A model generated the notes under the pieces. That model saw only the letters and a list, made by a program, of their open reading frames with translations. It searched no databases and had not been told where the DNA came from. A stretch of 64,000 nt of DNA from NCBI RefSeq assembly GCF_033097365.1, contig NZ_AP028461.1, positions 1,674,001 to 1,738,000 of the forward strand, written 5' to 3'. Below are positions 54,515 through 63,676 of the stretch, in pieces; positions within the stretch are counted from its first letter, which is position 1, and each line of letters opens with the position of its first letter. This DNA is from Actinoplanes sichuanensis (GTDB lineage: Bacteria > Actinomycetota > Actinomycetes > Mycobacteriales > Micromonosporaceae). The position numbers and the translations under genes were made by a program.

Positions 54515-55321
54515 ATGAGCACGCTCGACTTCCAGGTCTTCGACCTCGACTTCCCGGTCGGGAGCCGTAACAAGACCGCCACCCTGGTCACCGGCGAGAC
54601 CGACGCGCTGCTGGTCGACGCCGGATTCACCCGCGCCGACGGCCACCGCCTGGCCGCCGCGATCCTCGACTCCGGCAAGCGCCTCACCACGATCGTGATC
54701 AGTCACGGCGACCCCGACTTCTACTTCGGCGCCGAGGTGGTCGCCGACGCCTTCCCGGACGCCGTGATCGTCGCGACGCCTCAGGTGATCGCCCACATCC
54801 AGCGGTCCTACGAGAAGAAGCTGACCGCGTGGGCGTCGGCCGGAGCCAACCTGCCGACCCGGCTGGTCGACCTGACCCCGCTCACCGGTGACCTCACCCT
54901 GGAAGGGCACCGGTTCGAGCTGCGCGGCGGCTCGGCCGAACTGCCCGACCGGCACTACCTGTGGCAGGCCGAGCACCGGGCCGTCATCGGCGGGGTGCTG
55001 CTCTTCCAGCAGGAACACGTCTGGACCGCGGACACCGCCCGCCCCGAGCAGCGCGCCGCCTGGATCGCCCAGCTGGACGAGATCACCGCCCTCGACCCGG
55101 TGCTGGTGGTTCCCGGTCACCGGCTGCCCGGCACCGCCGCCGACCTGACCGCGGTCACCGGCACCCGTGACTACCTGGTCGCCTTCGAGGAGGAACTGGC
55201 CGCGGCGGCCGACGGCCCGGCTCTCACCGAGGCCCTGATCGCCCGGTTCCCCGAGCACGGCATGCTGATCGCCGCCCAGATCGGTGCGAAGGTCGCCAAG
55301 GGCGAGATGACGTGGGGCTGA
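54515..55321 (+). CDS. Metallo-beta-lactamase-fold protein with degenerate metal motif
   Basis: 268 aa. ATG 54515 follows GAGGAGG at 6-nt spacing. N-terminal NKTATLVTGETDALLVDAGF and the later VVPGHRLPG match MBL-fold hydrolases. The metal loop, normally HxHxDH, reads SHGDPDFYFG: the second and third His are Asp and Phe. The same SHGDPD(F/Y)YFG form is, to my knowledge, found in a known subgroup, so this is a subfamily trait rather than a fresh mutation. Metal content and reaction are uncertain. The upstream gap holds a short dyad CTGACTCATCAG that could be an operator. Confidence 0.85.
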   Translation: MSTLDFQVFDLDFPVGSRNKTATLVTGETDALLVDAGFTRADGHRLAAAILDSGKRLTTIVISHGDPDFYFGAEVVADAFPDAVIVATPQVIAHIQRSYEKKLTAWASAGANLPTRLVDLTPLTGDLTLEGHRFELRGGSAELPDRHYLWQAEHRAVIGGVLLFQQEHVWTADTARPEQRAAWIAQLDEITALDPVLVVPGHRLPGTAADLTAVTGTRDYLVAFEEELAAAADGPALTEALIARFPEHGMLIAAQIGAKVAKGEMTWG

Positions 55322-55511
55322 CGGGCCGTCCGATCGTCCGCTTCGAACAGTTCGCGGGCGCCGCCGGTGGGCGGGCCGCCATGCCGTGACCGTTCCGCCG
55401 AGTGACCGGGGCATACGTCCTCCATAGAGTGATGCCGTCCGCCCCGCGCCGGCCGAGGGAGCCCCGCTGACCCTGCTCAAGGCCCGCCTGCCGATCCTGC
55501 ATCTGCTCGTC

Positions 55512-56285
55512 GTGCTGGGCACCGTGACGGCTCTGCTGGCCTGGGCCGCCACCATCGACTACTCGCCGCTGGCCGGGTTCCTGGCCGTGCTGGTGTCGGC
55601 CCTGGCCGCGGTGTTCTGGCAGGCCCGCCGCACCGGGCTGCTCGGGCCGCTCGACAACGGCGCCGTCGCCTGGACGCTGCGCGCCGCCGGTTACGCCCTC
55701 GCCGTCGCGGTGGCCGGGTTCGCCATCGTCCACACCCATCCGGCCACCCTCGAAGCCGCCGACACCGGGGCCGCGATCCTTACCCTGGCCACCGTCGCGA
55801 CCGCCTTCGTGACCGCCCTGGCCCTGGTGTTCAGCCCGGCGGTGCCCGCCCGGGTCCGGTACACGGCCATCGGCGGGAGCCTGGCCGCCACCCTGATCTG
55901 GCTGTCCGCCGTGGTGATCGCCGCACCGATCCCGGCCACCGTCGGATGGGCTCTGGCGGCGGCCGGTGCCGCCGCGATCACCGCCGTCCTGGCCGACGCC
56001 AGGCCGTCCGGAACCACCGCGGGTGGGCTGATCGCCGGGCTGCTCGCCGTCGCCGGGACGCTGGCGCTGATCTTCGCCGCGGTGGTCGCCCTGGCGCACT
56101 GGGGGCCGGACGCGCTCATCCCGAACGTGACCCCGCACGCTCCGGCCGGCCGCCAGATCGCCGAGAGCCGGATCGAGATCGTCGACCCGTACATCGTGGT
56201 TCTGGTGCTCAGCGCCGTCGCCGCGACCGCCCTGAGCCTGACCGCCGTTTTCGCCCCCACCGGAGATCCCCGCCGCGCCCCATAG
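55512..56285 (+). CDS. Multi-pass integral membrane protein, unknown function
   Basis: 257 aa from GTG 55512, with about seven hydrophobic helices (TALLAWAATI, FLAVLVSALAAVFW, YALAVAVAGFAIV, ILTLATVATAFVTALALVF and others). The true start may be CTG 55467: it is preceded by GAGGGAG at about 5 nt and adds TLLKARLPILHLLVV, which gives the first helix a proper basic flank. No transporter or enzyme motif recognised. A soluble loop (HWGPDALIPNVTPHAPAGRQ) precedes the last helix. Confidence 0.75.
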   Translation: MLGTVTALLAWAATIDYSPLAGFLAVLVSALAAVFWQARRTGLLGPLDNGAVAWTLRAAGYALAVAVAGFAIVHTHPATLEAADTGAAILTLATVATAFVTALALVFSPAVPARVRYTAIGGSLAATLIWLSAVVIAAPIPATVGWALAAAGAAAITAVLADARPSGTTAGGLIAGLLAVAGTLALIFAAVVALAHWGPDALIPNVTPHAPAGRQIAESRIEIVDPYIVVLVLSAVAATALSLTAVFAPTGDPRRAP

Positions 56286-56355
56286 CCGCCCGCCGTTGTG
56301 GCATTTCTGTGATCGACCCGTCACTATGGAGCGCCACCGGCATGGAGGGGCTCCC

Positions 56356-57570
56356 ATGGACCTGAGCGTCGTGTTGCCGATCATCGGCCCGGTCGTCGGA
56401 GTCGCCGGCCTGACGATTGCGATCTTGAACCGTCGTGGTGTCACCCGCCAGCAGGAGGTCTCGCGCTATCGCGAGGTGCGCAAGGTGGTCCGGAGCCGGC
56501 AGGGCCGGCTGGGGGCGGTGGCCTGGGAAACGGCTGATCCGGCGTGGAAGGCGGCCCCGGTTCCGGTCCTGACCAGGCCGGGCTGGATCCTGGAGACACC
56601 GCTGCCTCTCGACCGGGTCGGCCTGCGCCTGCTGCCTGGTTCCGAGGTGCCCGACCGCAGCGGGCCGAGCGCCGAACGAGCGGCGCGACTGCTTCCGCGG
56701 CGTGAGAGCAACCGCGGGAGGCTGAGATACAGCGAGGCCCTGGTGGACATCGACGGTCTCGACCACCTGCACAACGGGAACGTCTACCGGCCGGTGGCGG
56801 TCGAGGCGGACGGCCGAGGCCTGTCGATCGACTTCATCGGCGGCAGGTATTTCGACCACCTCGACACATCCGAGATCCTCGCCTTCGAGACGGCCGCCGG
56901 GCGGGGCCGGCGGTTTCCGCTCCGGCGGAGTTACCGGCGGAGCCTGGGTGACCCGTTCGATCTGCATGCCCGTGCCACGAGCCTGGGGGTGCTGACACTG
57001 ACCGTCATCAAGACGGATGACGGCGCCCGTTTCCTGATGCACTCGCGGGACGACAACCAGGTGGTGGTCGGCTCGAAGGCGATGCATGTCGTGCCGGCGG
57101 GGGAGTTCACGCCCGCCTCGGTGTATCTGGAAGCCGATGCCGAGGACTTCGACATCTGGCGGACGATCATGCGGGAGTACGCCGAGGAACTGCTCGACCG
57201 GGAGGAGGCGTACGGCAAGGAGGGTTCCGGCTTGCACTACGCCGACGAGCCGCCGTTCCGTGAACTGGAGGAAGCGCGCCGCAGTGGTGCCCTGCACGTG
57301 TACGCGCTCGGCCTGGGTCTGGACCCTCTCACCTGGAAGCCGGAACTGTTCACGGTCTGTGTCTTCGAGCCGGGTGCGGCGGAGCGAATCTTCCAGGCGG
57401 CCGTGAAGCGCACCTGGGAGGGAACTGTTCTCCGGGGTACCGACGGCAGAGGCCTGCGTTTCGACGCCGCAACGGTCAGGCGTTACTCGGGTGATCCGAA
57501 CACCAGGCGGGGTGCCTCCGCGTGCCTGGATCTCGCCTGGCGGCATCGTGACGTGCTGGGGATCTCCTGA
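56356..57570 (+). CDS. Membrane-anchored Nudix-like protein
   Basis: 404 aa from ATG 56356, after GGAGGGG. One N-terminal transmembrane helix (VVLPIIGPVVGVAGLTIAIL) is followed by a basic stretch (NRRGVTRQQEVSRYREVRKVVRSR) and a large cytoplasmic domain. VVPAGEF, then ~25 residues, then MREYAEELLDREE resembles a stretched Nudix box (REhxEE core kept, N-terminal Gly part altered). True pyrophosphohydrolase activity is doubtful. A sensor or nucleotide-binding role is possible. Stands alone, 9 bp from the convergent lysR gene. Confidence 0.65.
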   Translation: MDLSVVLPIIGPVVGVAGLTIAILNRRGVTRQQEVSRYREVRKVVRSRQGRLGAVAWETADPAWKAAPVPVLTRPGWILETPLPLDRVGLRLLPGSEVPDRSGPSAERAARLLPRRESNRGRLRYSEALVDIDGLDHLHNGNVYRPVAVEADGRGLSIDFIGGRYFDHLDTSEILAFETAAGRGRRFPLRRSYRRSLGDPFDLHARATSLGVLTLTVIKTDDGARFLMHSRDDNQVVVGSKAMHVVPAGEFTPASVYLEADAEDFDIWRTIMREYAEELLDREEAYGKEGSGLHYADEPPFRELEEARRSGALHVYALGLGLDPLTWKPELFTVCVFEPGAAERIFQAAVKRTWEGTVLRGTDGRGLRFDAATVRRYSGDPNTRRGASACLDLAWRHRDVLGIS

Positions 57571-57578
57571 GCACCGGC

Positions 57579-58451
57579 TCACCGCTGGGGGAGCAGGTCG
57601 AGGAAGGCCTCGGCGGCGGGTGGGATCTGGCCGGTGGGCGGGGCGATCACGGCGAGGGTCCAGGTGTACGACGGCTCGTCGATCGGCACCGTTCGCAGGT
57701 CCGGCCGGCCGGCGGTGAGGGAGTCGGTGACCAGGGCGACGCCCAGCCCGGTCTCCACGAAATCGAGCATCGCGGCCACGTCGGTCACCTCGTAGGGGAT
57801 GTCCGGCTCCCGACCGGCCTCCCGGAAGATCCGGTCGATCAACGCGCGGCCCTGCGAACCCGGCGGGGTGGCCACGAAACTCTCCCGGGCCAGCTCGTGC
57901 GGGCCGACGCCGGTGTGCCCGGCCAACCGGTGCCCACGATGGCAGGCGACCACCAGCGGGCCGGTGGCCACCTCGACGACGGTCAGGTCGGCCGGCGCCG
58001 GGTCGGGCTGCGACACGACGGCCACGTCGAGCCGGCCGCCGCGGACCGCGTCGATCAAGTGCTCGGTGGTGCCGGGGGTGTAGCGGACGGCCAGCGCCGG
58101 ATGCTCCCGACGGATCCGCTGCAGCAGCGCCGGCTGGTCCAGCAGGTCGAACGTGGGGATCCCGCCGACCCGCAACGACCCGGCCAGCAGGTTGCGCACG
58201 TCGGTGACGACCGAACGGGCGGCGGCGGCGGCCGCCAGGCACCGCCGGGCCTCGGCCAGGAACAGGGCGCCGGCCTCGGTGAGCGAGACGCTCCGGGTGG
58301 TCCGTCGCAGCAGTGGTACGCCCAACTCGCGCTCCAGCCCACGAATGGACGTGGAGAACGCCGACGGCACCACGTTGCACCTCGCCGCCGCGCGGCCGGA
58401 ATGGTGCTCCTCGGCCACCGCGACGAACTGTTCCAGCTGCCGCAGTTCCAC
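57579..58451 (-). CDS. LysR-family transcriptional regulator
   Basis: 290 aa from GTG 58451 (MELRQLEQFVAVAEEHH, the standard LysR beginning); a longer frame adds 26 unrelated residues. HTH AAARCNVVPSAFSTSIRGLERELG, then LTEAGALFLAEARR. The substrate-binding domain includes LDVAVVSQPDPAP and VETGLGVALVTDSL. Divergent from the small peptide gene at 58528; the 76-bp gap holds GAACAGTGC and GAACAGTAC as direct repeats 30 bp apart, and TTCACCCGGAAAGAA, which has the T-N11-A form of a LysR box. Confidence 0.9.
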   Translation of the reverse strand: MELRQLEQFVAVAEEHHSGRAAARCNVVPSAFSTSIRGLERELGVPLLRRTTRSVSLTEAGALFLAEARRCLAAAAAARSVVTDVRNLLAGSLRVGGIPTFDLLDQPALLQRIRREHPALAVRYTPGTTEHLIDAVRGGRLDVAVVSQPDPAPADLTVVEVATGPLVVACHRGHRLAGHTGVGPHELARESFVATPPGSQGRALIDRIFREAGREPDIPYEVTDVAAMLDFVETGLGVALVTDSLTAGRPDLRTVPIDEPSYTWTLAVIAPPTGQIPPAAEAFLDLLPQR

Positions 58452-58527
58452 CGGTTCATTCTCCCCGGACGAACAGTGCCGCCTACGATTCACCCGGAAA
58501 GAACAGTACGTGGAGGAGGGCCGGGCC

Positions 58528-58704
58528 ATGACGAACTGCTCGGCAGACGCTCTCAGCCGCCGCCCGCGACGGGCCCGGTCGTCGCCCGGCCGGCCAGGGG
58601 ATCCCCATTACCTCGAACCGGATCTGTGTTGCTTCCTACCGTGGGTGCGCAGCCACATGACCCGCCCACACCTGTGCATGATCGTCACCTGCGGTCACGG
58701 CTGA
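58528..58704 (+). CDS. Small Cys-containing peptide (58 aa), function unknown
   Basis: ATG 58528 follows a very strong ribosome site (GGAGGAGG, about 8 nt). The product starts MTNCSADALSRRPRRARSS, continues through PHYLEPDLCCFLPW, and ends HLCMIVTCGHG. It has five Cys, four of them in the last 27 residues. A leader-like basic N-terminus and Cys-rich C-terminus recall RiPP precursors, but no modifying enzyme lies nearby. A strong terminator follows 4 bp after the stop, and the gene is divergent from a LysR regulator, so it looks like a genuine single-gene transcript. Confidence 0.6.
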   Translation: MTNCSADALSRRPRRARSSPGRPGDPHYLEPDLCCFLPWVRSHMTRPHLCMIVTCGHG

Positions 58705-58707
58705 CAC

Positions 58708-58747
58708 GGACGAGCCCCCGACCCTGATCAGGGCCGAGGGCTCGTCC
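58708..58747. terminator. Bidirectional hairpin terminator
   Basis: GGACGAGCCC (58708-58717) pairs perfectly with GGGCTCGTCC (58738-58747), and the loop contains a second palindrome, CCCTGATCAGGG (58722-58733). It sits between convergent genes, the small peptide gene and the ABC permease gene, and can serve both. Confidence 0.8.
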
Positions 58748-58759
58748 GCGGGGAACGGG

Positions 58760-59767
58760 TCAGGAGATGTCGCGGCGGCGCATCGCCCACATGGCCGCGG
58801 CCACGACCAGGACCGTCGCCACCGCCATGCCGATACCGGCGGTCTGCCACGTCATGAGGAACGTGTCCGGTTTACAGCCGCCGTCGGACGAGAAGTTGCA
58901 GGAGTTGTAGTCCTCGACCAGGTACTCCTTGTACATCCAGGCGAAGCCCCACATCGGGACGAGCCACGCGTCCGGATACTTGGCGCCGGCCATGCTGGCC
59001 ATGATGGCGACACCGATCTGCAGTGCGCCGAGGCCGACGAGCGCGCCCAGCGCCATACCGGTGTGCCGGCCCAGCGATGCCAGCGCGAACCCGAGCGCAC
59101 CGCCGACCACCACCAGGGCCAGACCACGCAGCCCGGTCAGACCGAACGACTGCCACACGCCCGAGGTCATCCGCTCGGTGCTGCCGCGGAGGCTGGCGAT
59201 CAGTACGAAGGCGCCCGTCCAGAACGCGCCGAGCAGCAGCGACAGGCCGGTGAACCAGCCCAGGACGACACCCAGCTTGGTGCCCAGGACCTGGAGTCGC
59301 TTCGGCCGCCAGAGCAGCAGGTTCATCATGCCGCCGCTGTTCCACTCGGAGCCGACGAAGGACGCGCCGATGAGGAACGCCGCCGACGCGAGCAGCACCG
59401 CGAGCAGGGTGATCATGTTGCCGTACTCGTCCCGGAGCTCGAACGTCTCGGGCATGTACCACTTGTAGTCGTACTCCTCCGGGGTGGGCACCCAGAGTTC
59501 GTCGCAGTCGGCCGGATAGTTGCTCGCCTCCGGGGTGCCCGCCGCCGCCAGGCACTTCACCTTGTCGGCTTCGGCGGTCTTCAGCGCCTCCTGGTAGTAC
59601 CCGGTGGCCTCGGCCTTCGCCGCGGTGATCTCCGAGTCGGTGACCTTCCGGTTGCTGAGGAAGGTGCCGGCGACGACCGCCGCCATGATCAGCACCACGC
59701 CGAGCAGGATCACCGTGGTGAAACGGCGCTTGAACAGGCGCCGGGTTTCCGCGCGTACCAGGCTCAT
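58760..59767 (-). CDS. ABC-2 type exporter permease
   Basis: 335 aa from ATG 59767, which overlaps the stop of the ATPase gene (ATGA); an in-frame ATG 9 bp upstream is less likely. First helix FTTVILLGVVLIMAAVVAGTF, then a ~100-aa extracytoplasmic loop with paired Cys (KCLAAAGT, ADCDELW) and Trp/Tyr-rich residues. Five more helices follow, with a second short loop holding NSCNFSSDGGCKPD. Ends MRRRDIS. Partner of the adjacent ATPase; substrate unknown. Confidence 0.9.
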   Translation of the reverse strand: MSLVRAETRRLFKRRFTTVILLGVVLIMAAVVAGTFLSNRKVTDSEITAAKAEATGYYQEALKTAEADKVKCLAAAGTPEASNYPADCDELWVPTPEEYDYKWYMPETFELRDEYGNMITLLAVLLASAAFLIGASFVGSEWNSGGMMNLLLWRPKRLQVLGTKLGVVLGWFTGLSLLLGAFWTGAFVLIASLRGSTERMTSGVWQSFGLTGLRGLALVVVGGALGFALASLGRHTGMALGALVGLGALQIGVAIMASMAGAKYPDAWLVPMWGFAWMYKEYLVEDYNSCNFSSDGGCKPDTFLMTWQTAGIGMAVATVLVVAAAMWAMRRRDIS

Positions 59768-60750
59768 TGGCCCCATCCGTTCTTGGCGCCGCTGATCGAG
59801 GACTCGTCGACCTGCCGGTTCTGCCCGGCGATCGGCGCGGTGCCGGTCAGTTCGAGGAAGACGTCCTCGAGGTCGGCCGAGACCGGAGTCAGCTCACTGA
59901 GGTAGACACCCTTCTGGGCGAGCACCCGGGTGATGGTCGACGGGTTGGGGGCGTTCGCGACCGTCATGTAGTCGCTCTCCAGGTTCACCTGGGCGCCCGC
60001 CTCCCGCAGCGTGTTCGCCGCGGCCAGCAGGTCGACGCCGGCCTCCAACCGGACCCGGACCACGCCCGACGTGTGCTGGGCCAGCACCTCGGCCACCGAA
60101 CCCGAGGTCACCCGCCGGCCGGCCGAGATGATCGTGACCGAGTCGCAGATCAGCTGGATCTCGCCGAGGATGTGGCTGGACAGCAGCACCGTCATGCCGG
60201 ATGTGGAGAGGTCACGCATCAGCGTGCGCATCTCCCGGATGCCGCCCGGGTCCAGGCCGTTCGCCGGCTCGTCCAGGATCAGCAGCTTCGGCTCCTTGAG
60301 CAGCGCCGACGCCACGGCCAGGCGTTGCTTCATGCCGAGTGAGTAGGTCTTCACCCGCTCCTTGGACCGGTCGCGCAGGCCGACCAGGTCGAGCACCGCC
60401 GGCACCCGGTTGCGGTTCACGCCGCCGGCGTCGGCGAGCAGGCTCAACGTCGTCTCGGCGGTGAAGTTGCCGAAGAACTGCGGGCTCTCCACGATGGCAC
60501 CGACCTGCCCGGCCACCTCGGGCAGGTGGTGCGGCACCTCCTTGCCGAGGATCGCCATGCGGCCGCCGTTGGGCTTGATCAGCCCGAGCAGCGTACGCAG
60601 CGTGGTGGTCTTGCCCGAGCCGTTGGGCCCGAGGAATCCGTGCACCTGACCGGCTTCGACGACCATGTCGAAGCCGTCCAGGGCGTTCCGGACACCTTTA
60701 CGGCTGCGATAGGTCTTTCGCAGTCCTGATATCTCGAGTACGGGGGTCAC
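59764..60750 (-). CDS. ABC transporter ATP-binding protein (DrrA/CcmA-like)
   Basis: 328 aa. Walker A GPNGSGKTT, signature YSLGMKQRLAVASALL, Walker B KLLILDEPANGLDPGG, switch His in LLSSHILGE. The C-terminal extension with VRVRLEAGVDLLAAANTL and FLELTG is usual for ABC-2 exporter ATPases, so it energises the permease encoded just downstream (4-bp overlap). A multidrug- or antibiotic-efflux-like role is inferred from the family. Confidence 0.95.
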   Translation of the reverse strand: MTPVLEISGLRKTYRSRKGVRNALDGFDMVVEAGQVHGFLGPNGSGKTTTLRTLLGLIKPNGGRMAILGKEVPHHLPEVAGQVGAIVESPQFFGNFTAETTLSLLADAGGVNRNRVPAVLDLVGLRDRSKERVKTYSLGMKQRLAVASALLKEPKLLILDEPANGLDPGGIREMRTLMRDLSTSGMTVLLSSHILGEIQLICDSVTIISAGRRVTSGSVAEVLAQHTSGVVRVRLEAGVDLLAAANTLREAGAQVNLESDYMTVANAPNPSTITRVLAQKGVYLSELTPVSADLEDVFLELTGTAPIAGQNRQVDESSISGAKNGWGQ

Positions 60751-60824
60751 TCGGGGGACCCTAGATCACCGGCGCCACACTTCGATGTCCCGGGAAAATG
60801 CCATTCATCGGTACGGGTGACAGA

Positions 60825-61523
60825 TCACCAGGGCAGCGGGCCGAATCGGTCCAGGTAACGGCCGGTGCCGGCACCCGGATCCTCGGTCGCACACGTCACG
60901 ATCGCGTCGGTTCCCTCGGTCACCGTCTGGGGGCCGCTGTGCCCGTTGAGATCGGTGGCGGTGTATCCCGGGTCGACCGCGTTGAACCGGATGCCGGGGA
61001 ACGCCTTCGCGTACTGGGTGGTCATCATGGTGACGGCCGCCTTCGACGCGTTGTAGAGCGGCGCCACCACCGACGACTCGATCCGGTTCGGGTCGTGGGT
61101 GAGCGCCTGGGAGCCCAGGCCGCTGCTGACGTTCACCACCGCCGGGTCGGTGCCCGCCTGGAGCAGCGGCAGGAAGGCGCCGGTCGTCCGTACGATGCCG
61201 ATGACGTTGGTCTCGAAGACCCGGACCGCGTCGCCCGCCGCGAGATCGGTGGCCTGCGTCTGGGGTCCGGCGATGCCGGCGTTGTTGATCAGCACGTCGA
61301 GCCGCCCCTCGGTGGCCGTGACGTCGGCGGCCGCCGCGGCGACCGAGGCGTCGTCGGTGACGTCGAGTGCCACGAACCGGCCACCGATCTCGGCGGCGGC
61401 CTTGCGGCCCCGGTCGGCGTCCCGGGCCCCGACCAGAACGGTGTGCCCGAGCTGGGCGAGTCGGCGGGCGGCCTCGAAGCCGAGTCCCTTGTTGGCGCCG
61501 GTGATGAGAACGATCTTTGACAT
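60825..61523 (-). CDS. Short-chain dehydrogenase/reductase
   Basis: 232 aa from ATG 61523. NADP-binding TGANKGLG, DVTDD, NNAGIAG; catalytic Ser in VNVSSGLGS, then YNASK (Tyr and Lys). Classical SDR of the carbonyl-reductase-like group; substrate unknown. Divergent from the DHFR-like gene with ~147 bp between, in which I see nothing specific. Confidence 0.93.
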   Translation of the reverse strand: MSKIVLITGANKGLGFEAARRLAQLGHTVLVGARDADRGRKAAAEIGGRFVALDVTDDASVAAAAADVTATEGRLDVLINNAGIAGPQTQATDLAAGDAVRVFETNVIGIVRTTGAFLPLLQAGTDPAVVNVSSGLGSQALTHDPNRIESSVVAPLYNASKAAVTMMTTQYAKAFPGIRFNAVDPGYTATDLNGHSGPQTVTEGTDAIVTCATEDPGAGTGRYLDRFGPLPW

Positions 61524-61670
61524 GCCTTCACCCTCCGCCGCCGCGGGAGCCCCATCCAGAGACCGTTCCTCGGTAGGACCGCGAGTACCACCCTGTCGTT
61601 TCTGTCCAAGACGGCGGCCGAGGCCGGGGCCTAGCGTGGAATCCACAGCCCCCGAGTACGAGGAGACACC

Positions 61671-62249
61671 ATGCGTGACCTGGTCTGGACCGGTTTCATG
61701 TCGCTCGACGGCGTCGTGGACTCGCCCGGCGGCGGGCCCGGCGAGGAGCATCGCGGCGGTGGCTGGGTGTTCAAGGACCTCGAGTTCGTGCCGGAGGCCT
61801 GGTCCCTGAAGGGTGAGGAGCTCGCCGACACCACGGCGCTGATGTTCGGCCGGCGCAGCTATCAGGCGTTCGCCCCGGTCTGGCCCGGCTCCGAGGACCA
61901 CGCCGCCTACAAGGACCTGCCCAAGTACGTGGTGTCGTCGACGCTGACGGACGACGCACTGGCCGACGGGTGGGGGCCGACGACGATCCTGCGCTCGACC
62001 GACGACGTGGCCGCGCTCAAGCAGGGCGACGGCGGGGCGATCTTCATCCACGGCAGTGCGGAGCTGGCCCGGCGGTTGTCCGACGCGGGCCTGATCGACC
62101 GCTACCACCTGCTGGTCTTCCCGGTGCTGTTGGGTGCGGGCAAGAGCCTGTTCGGGCGGGTCGACCGGGACAAGCACATGCTGACGCTGCGCGAGTCGCA
62201 GAGTTACGCCAACGGCATCCTGAAGCTGATCTACGACGTGCGGCGCTGA
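61671..62249 (+). CDS. Dihydrofolate reductase/RibD C-terminal-family protein
   Basis: 192 aa, ATG after GAGGAG. MRDLVWTGFMSLDGVVDSPGG is the typical YyaP/YwjB-like beginning. LMFGRRSYQAF, KYVVSSTLTD and the NADP loop IFIHGSAELARRL are present. Probably a reductase with NADPH; true DHFR activity is not expected for this branch. Its 3' end overlaps the convergent AraC-like gene by 19 bp. Confidence 0.92.
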   Translation: MRDLVWTGFMSLDGVVDSPGGGPGEEHRGGGWVFKDLEFVPEAWSLKGEELADTTALMFGRRSYQAFAPVWPGSEDHAAYKDLPKYVVSSTLTDDALADGWGPTTILRSTDDVAALKQGDGGAIFIHGSAELARRLSDAGLIDRYHLLVFPVLLGAGKSLFGRVDRDKHMLTLRESQSYANGILKLIYDVRR

Positions 62250-62953
62250 TCCCGCTCGTCGGCGAGTTCCAGGGCGATCGGGCCGCCGGCGCCCTCCCGT
62301 AACTGCCGGACCGTGCGCCCGACATACGACCGCAGCGCCCGGGCCAGGTGCGGCTCGTCGAAGTAGTCCAGTTTGGTGATCACGTCGCCGGGCGGGGCGC
62401 CGCCGGCCAGCAACTCGGCCGCGGTACGGGCCCGCTCGATCTGCCGGACCGCGCCCCTGGTCAGGCCGGTCGCGGCGCGGAACCGGCGCTCGACGGTACG
62501 CCCGGACACATCCGGCTGCGCGCCGCGCAACACCTCGGCGACGAGCGGATCGCGGACCACGATCCCGGCCCGGACCAGCCGCTCGACGAGGGCTTCGGCG
62601 TCGTCGGGGCCGGGTGTCTCCCAGCGGCCGCCGTCCAGCCGGAACGTCCGGCGGGAGGTGTCGGGCAGCTCGATGCCCCCATCGACGAGGGCGGCGGTGG
62701 GCAGCGCCCGCAGTGAGGTGCCGACCGCGAACTCGATGCCGGTGAAGGTCGCGTCCTCCGGCACCGGGGCCGTGCCGGTCCGGGTCTCCGGGCCGGTGAC
62801 GGCGGCGAACGACCGGCCGGCCCGCGCCCAGAACACCAGGCCCCAGTGCACCCCGGCGACCGAGGTCATCTCGGTGACCCCTCGGCTCGTGCTGGTCCAC
62901 ACGCTGTCGACCCACGGCGAGTCGGATCGGCGTGACCCGAAGAGCAACCCCAC
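62231..62953 (-). CDS. AraC-family transcriptional regulator
   Basis: 240 aa. N-terminal ~150 residues form a cupin-like sensor of no clear ligand. The C-terminal part is a double HTH: SGRTVERRFRAATGLTRGAV, IERARTAAELL, then FDEPHLARALRSYVG. The convergent, slightly overlapping DHFR-like gene may be its target, as such pairs are common in actinomycetes. Confidence 0.88.
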   Translation of the reverse strand: MGLLFGSRRSDSPWVDSVWTSTSRGVTEMTSVAGVHWGLVFWARAGRSFAAVTGPETRTGTAPVPEDATFTGIEFAVGTSLRALPTAALVDGGIELPDTSRRTFRLDGGRWETPGPDDAEALVERLVRAGIVVRDPLVAEVLRGAQPDVSGRTVERRFRAATGLTRGAVRQIERARTAAELLAGGAPPGDVITKLDYFDEPHLARALRSYVGRTVRQLREGAGGPIALELADERDQRRTS

Positions 62954-62968
62954 GGACCGAAGGGTACG

Positions 62969-63676
62969 TCAGCCGACCGCCGTGCCGACCAGGGTGCCGA
63001 TGCCGTAGGTGACGGCCATGCCCGCCGCGCCGCCGACAACCAGCCGGGCCACCGCACGGCCGGGGCGGGCGCTGCCGAGGCGGGCACTCAGGTAGCCGGT
63101 GGCGGCCAGGGCGACGATGACCATCACGAACGTGGCGAGCACCCGGACATCGGGCGGCGGCAGCAGGATCGCACCCAGCGGCAGCAGCGAGCCGACGGTG
63201 AACGCCACCGCCGAGGCCGCGGCCGCCTGCCACGGGCTGGTCAACTCGTCCGGGTCGAGGTGTAGCTCCACGTCGGCGTGCGCGGCGAACGCGTCCCGGT
63301 CGGTGAGCTCCCGGGCCACCTGGCGGGCGGTCGCCGCGCTCAGGCCCTTGGCCCGGTACAGCTCGATCAGCTCTTCGAACTCCTCGTCCGGGAACTCGGC
63401 CAGCTCGGCCCGCTCCTTGTCCAGCAGGGCCCGCTCGGTGTCGCGCTGGCTGCTCACCGACACGTACTCACCCAGGGCCATCGACACCGCCCCGGCGACC
63501 AGCCCGGCCAGACCGGCGGTCGCGATCGGCCCGGTCGCGGTGGTCGCTCCGGCCACGCCGATCACCAGGCCGGCGGTCGACACGATGCCGTCGTTGGCGC
63601 CGAGAACTCCGGCTCGCAGCCAGTTGAGCCGCCCGGACACGGCCGCGTCGTGCGGCTCGCCAGGATGCAGGACCAC
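62969..63676 (-). CDS. VIT1/CCC1-family transporter
   Basis: 235 aa. NWLRAGVLGANDGIVSTAGLVIGVAGA is the hallmark first helix, then VSMALGEYVSVSSQRDTERALL. A charged metal-binding-type loop (ERAELAEFPDEEFEELIELY) comes next, then three more helices. Family members move Fe2+ or Mn2+ across membranes. Complete, five predicted helices. No regulatory element seen. Confidence 0.93.
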   Translation of the reverse strand: MVLHPGEPHDAAVSGRLNWLRAGVLGANDGIVSTAGLVIGVAGATTATGPIATAGLAGLVAGAVSMALGEYVSVSSQRDTERALLDKERAELAEFPDEEFEELIELYRAKGLSAATARQVARELTDRDAFAAHADVELHLDPDELTSPWQAAAASAVAFTVGSLLPLGAILLPPPDVRVLATFVMVIVALAATGYLSARLGSARPGRAVARLVVGGAAGMAVTYGIGTLVGTAVG

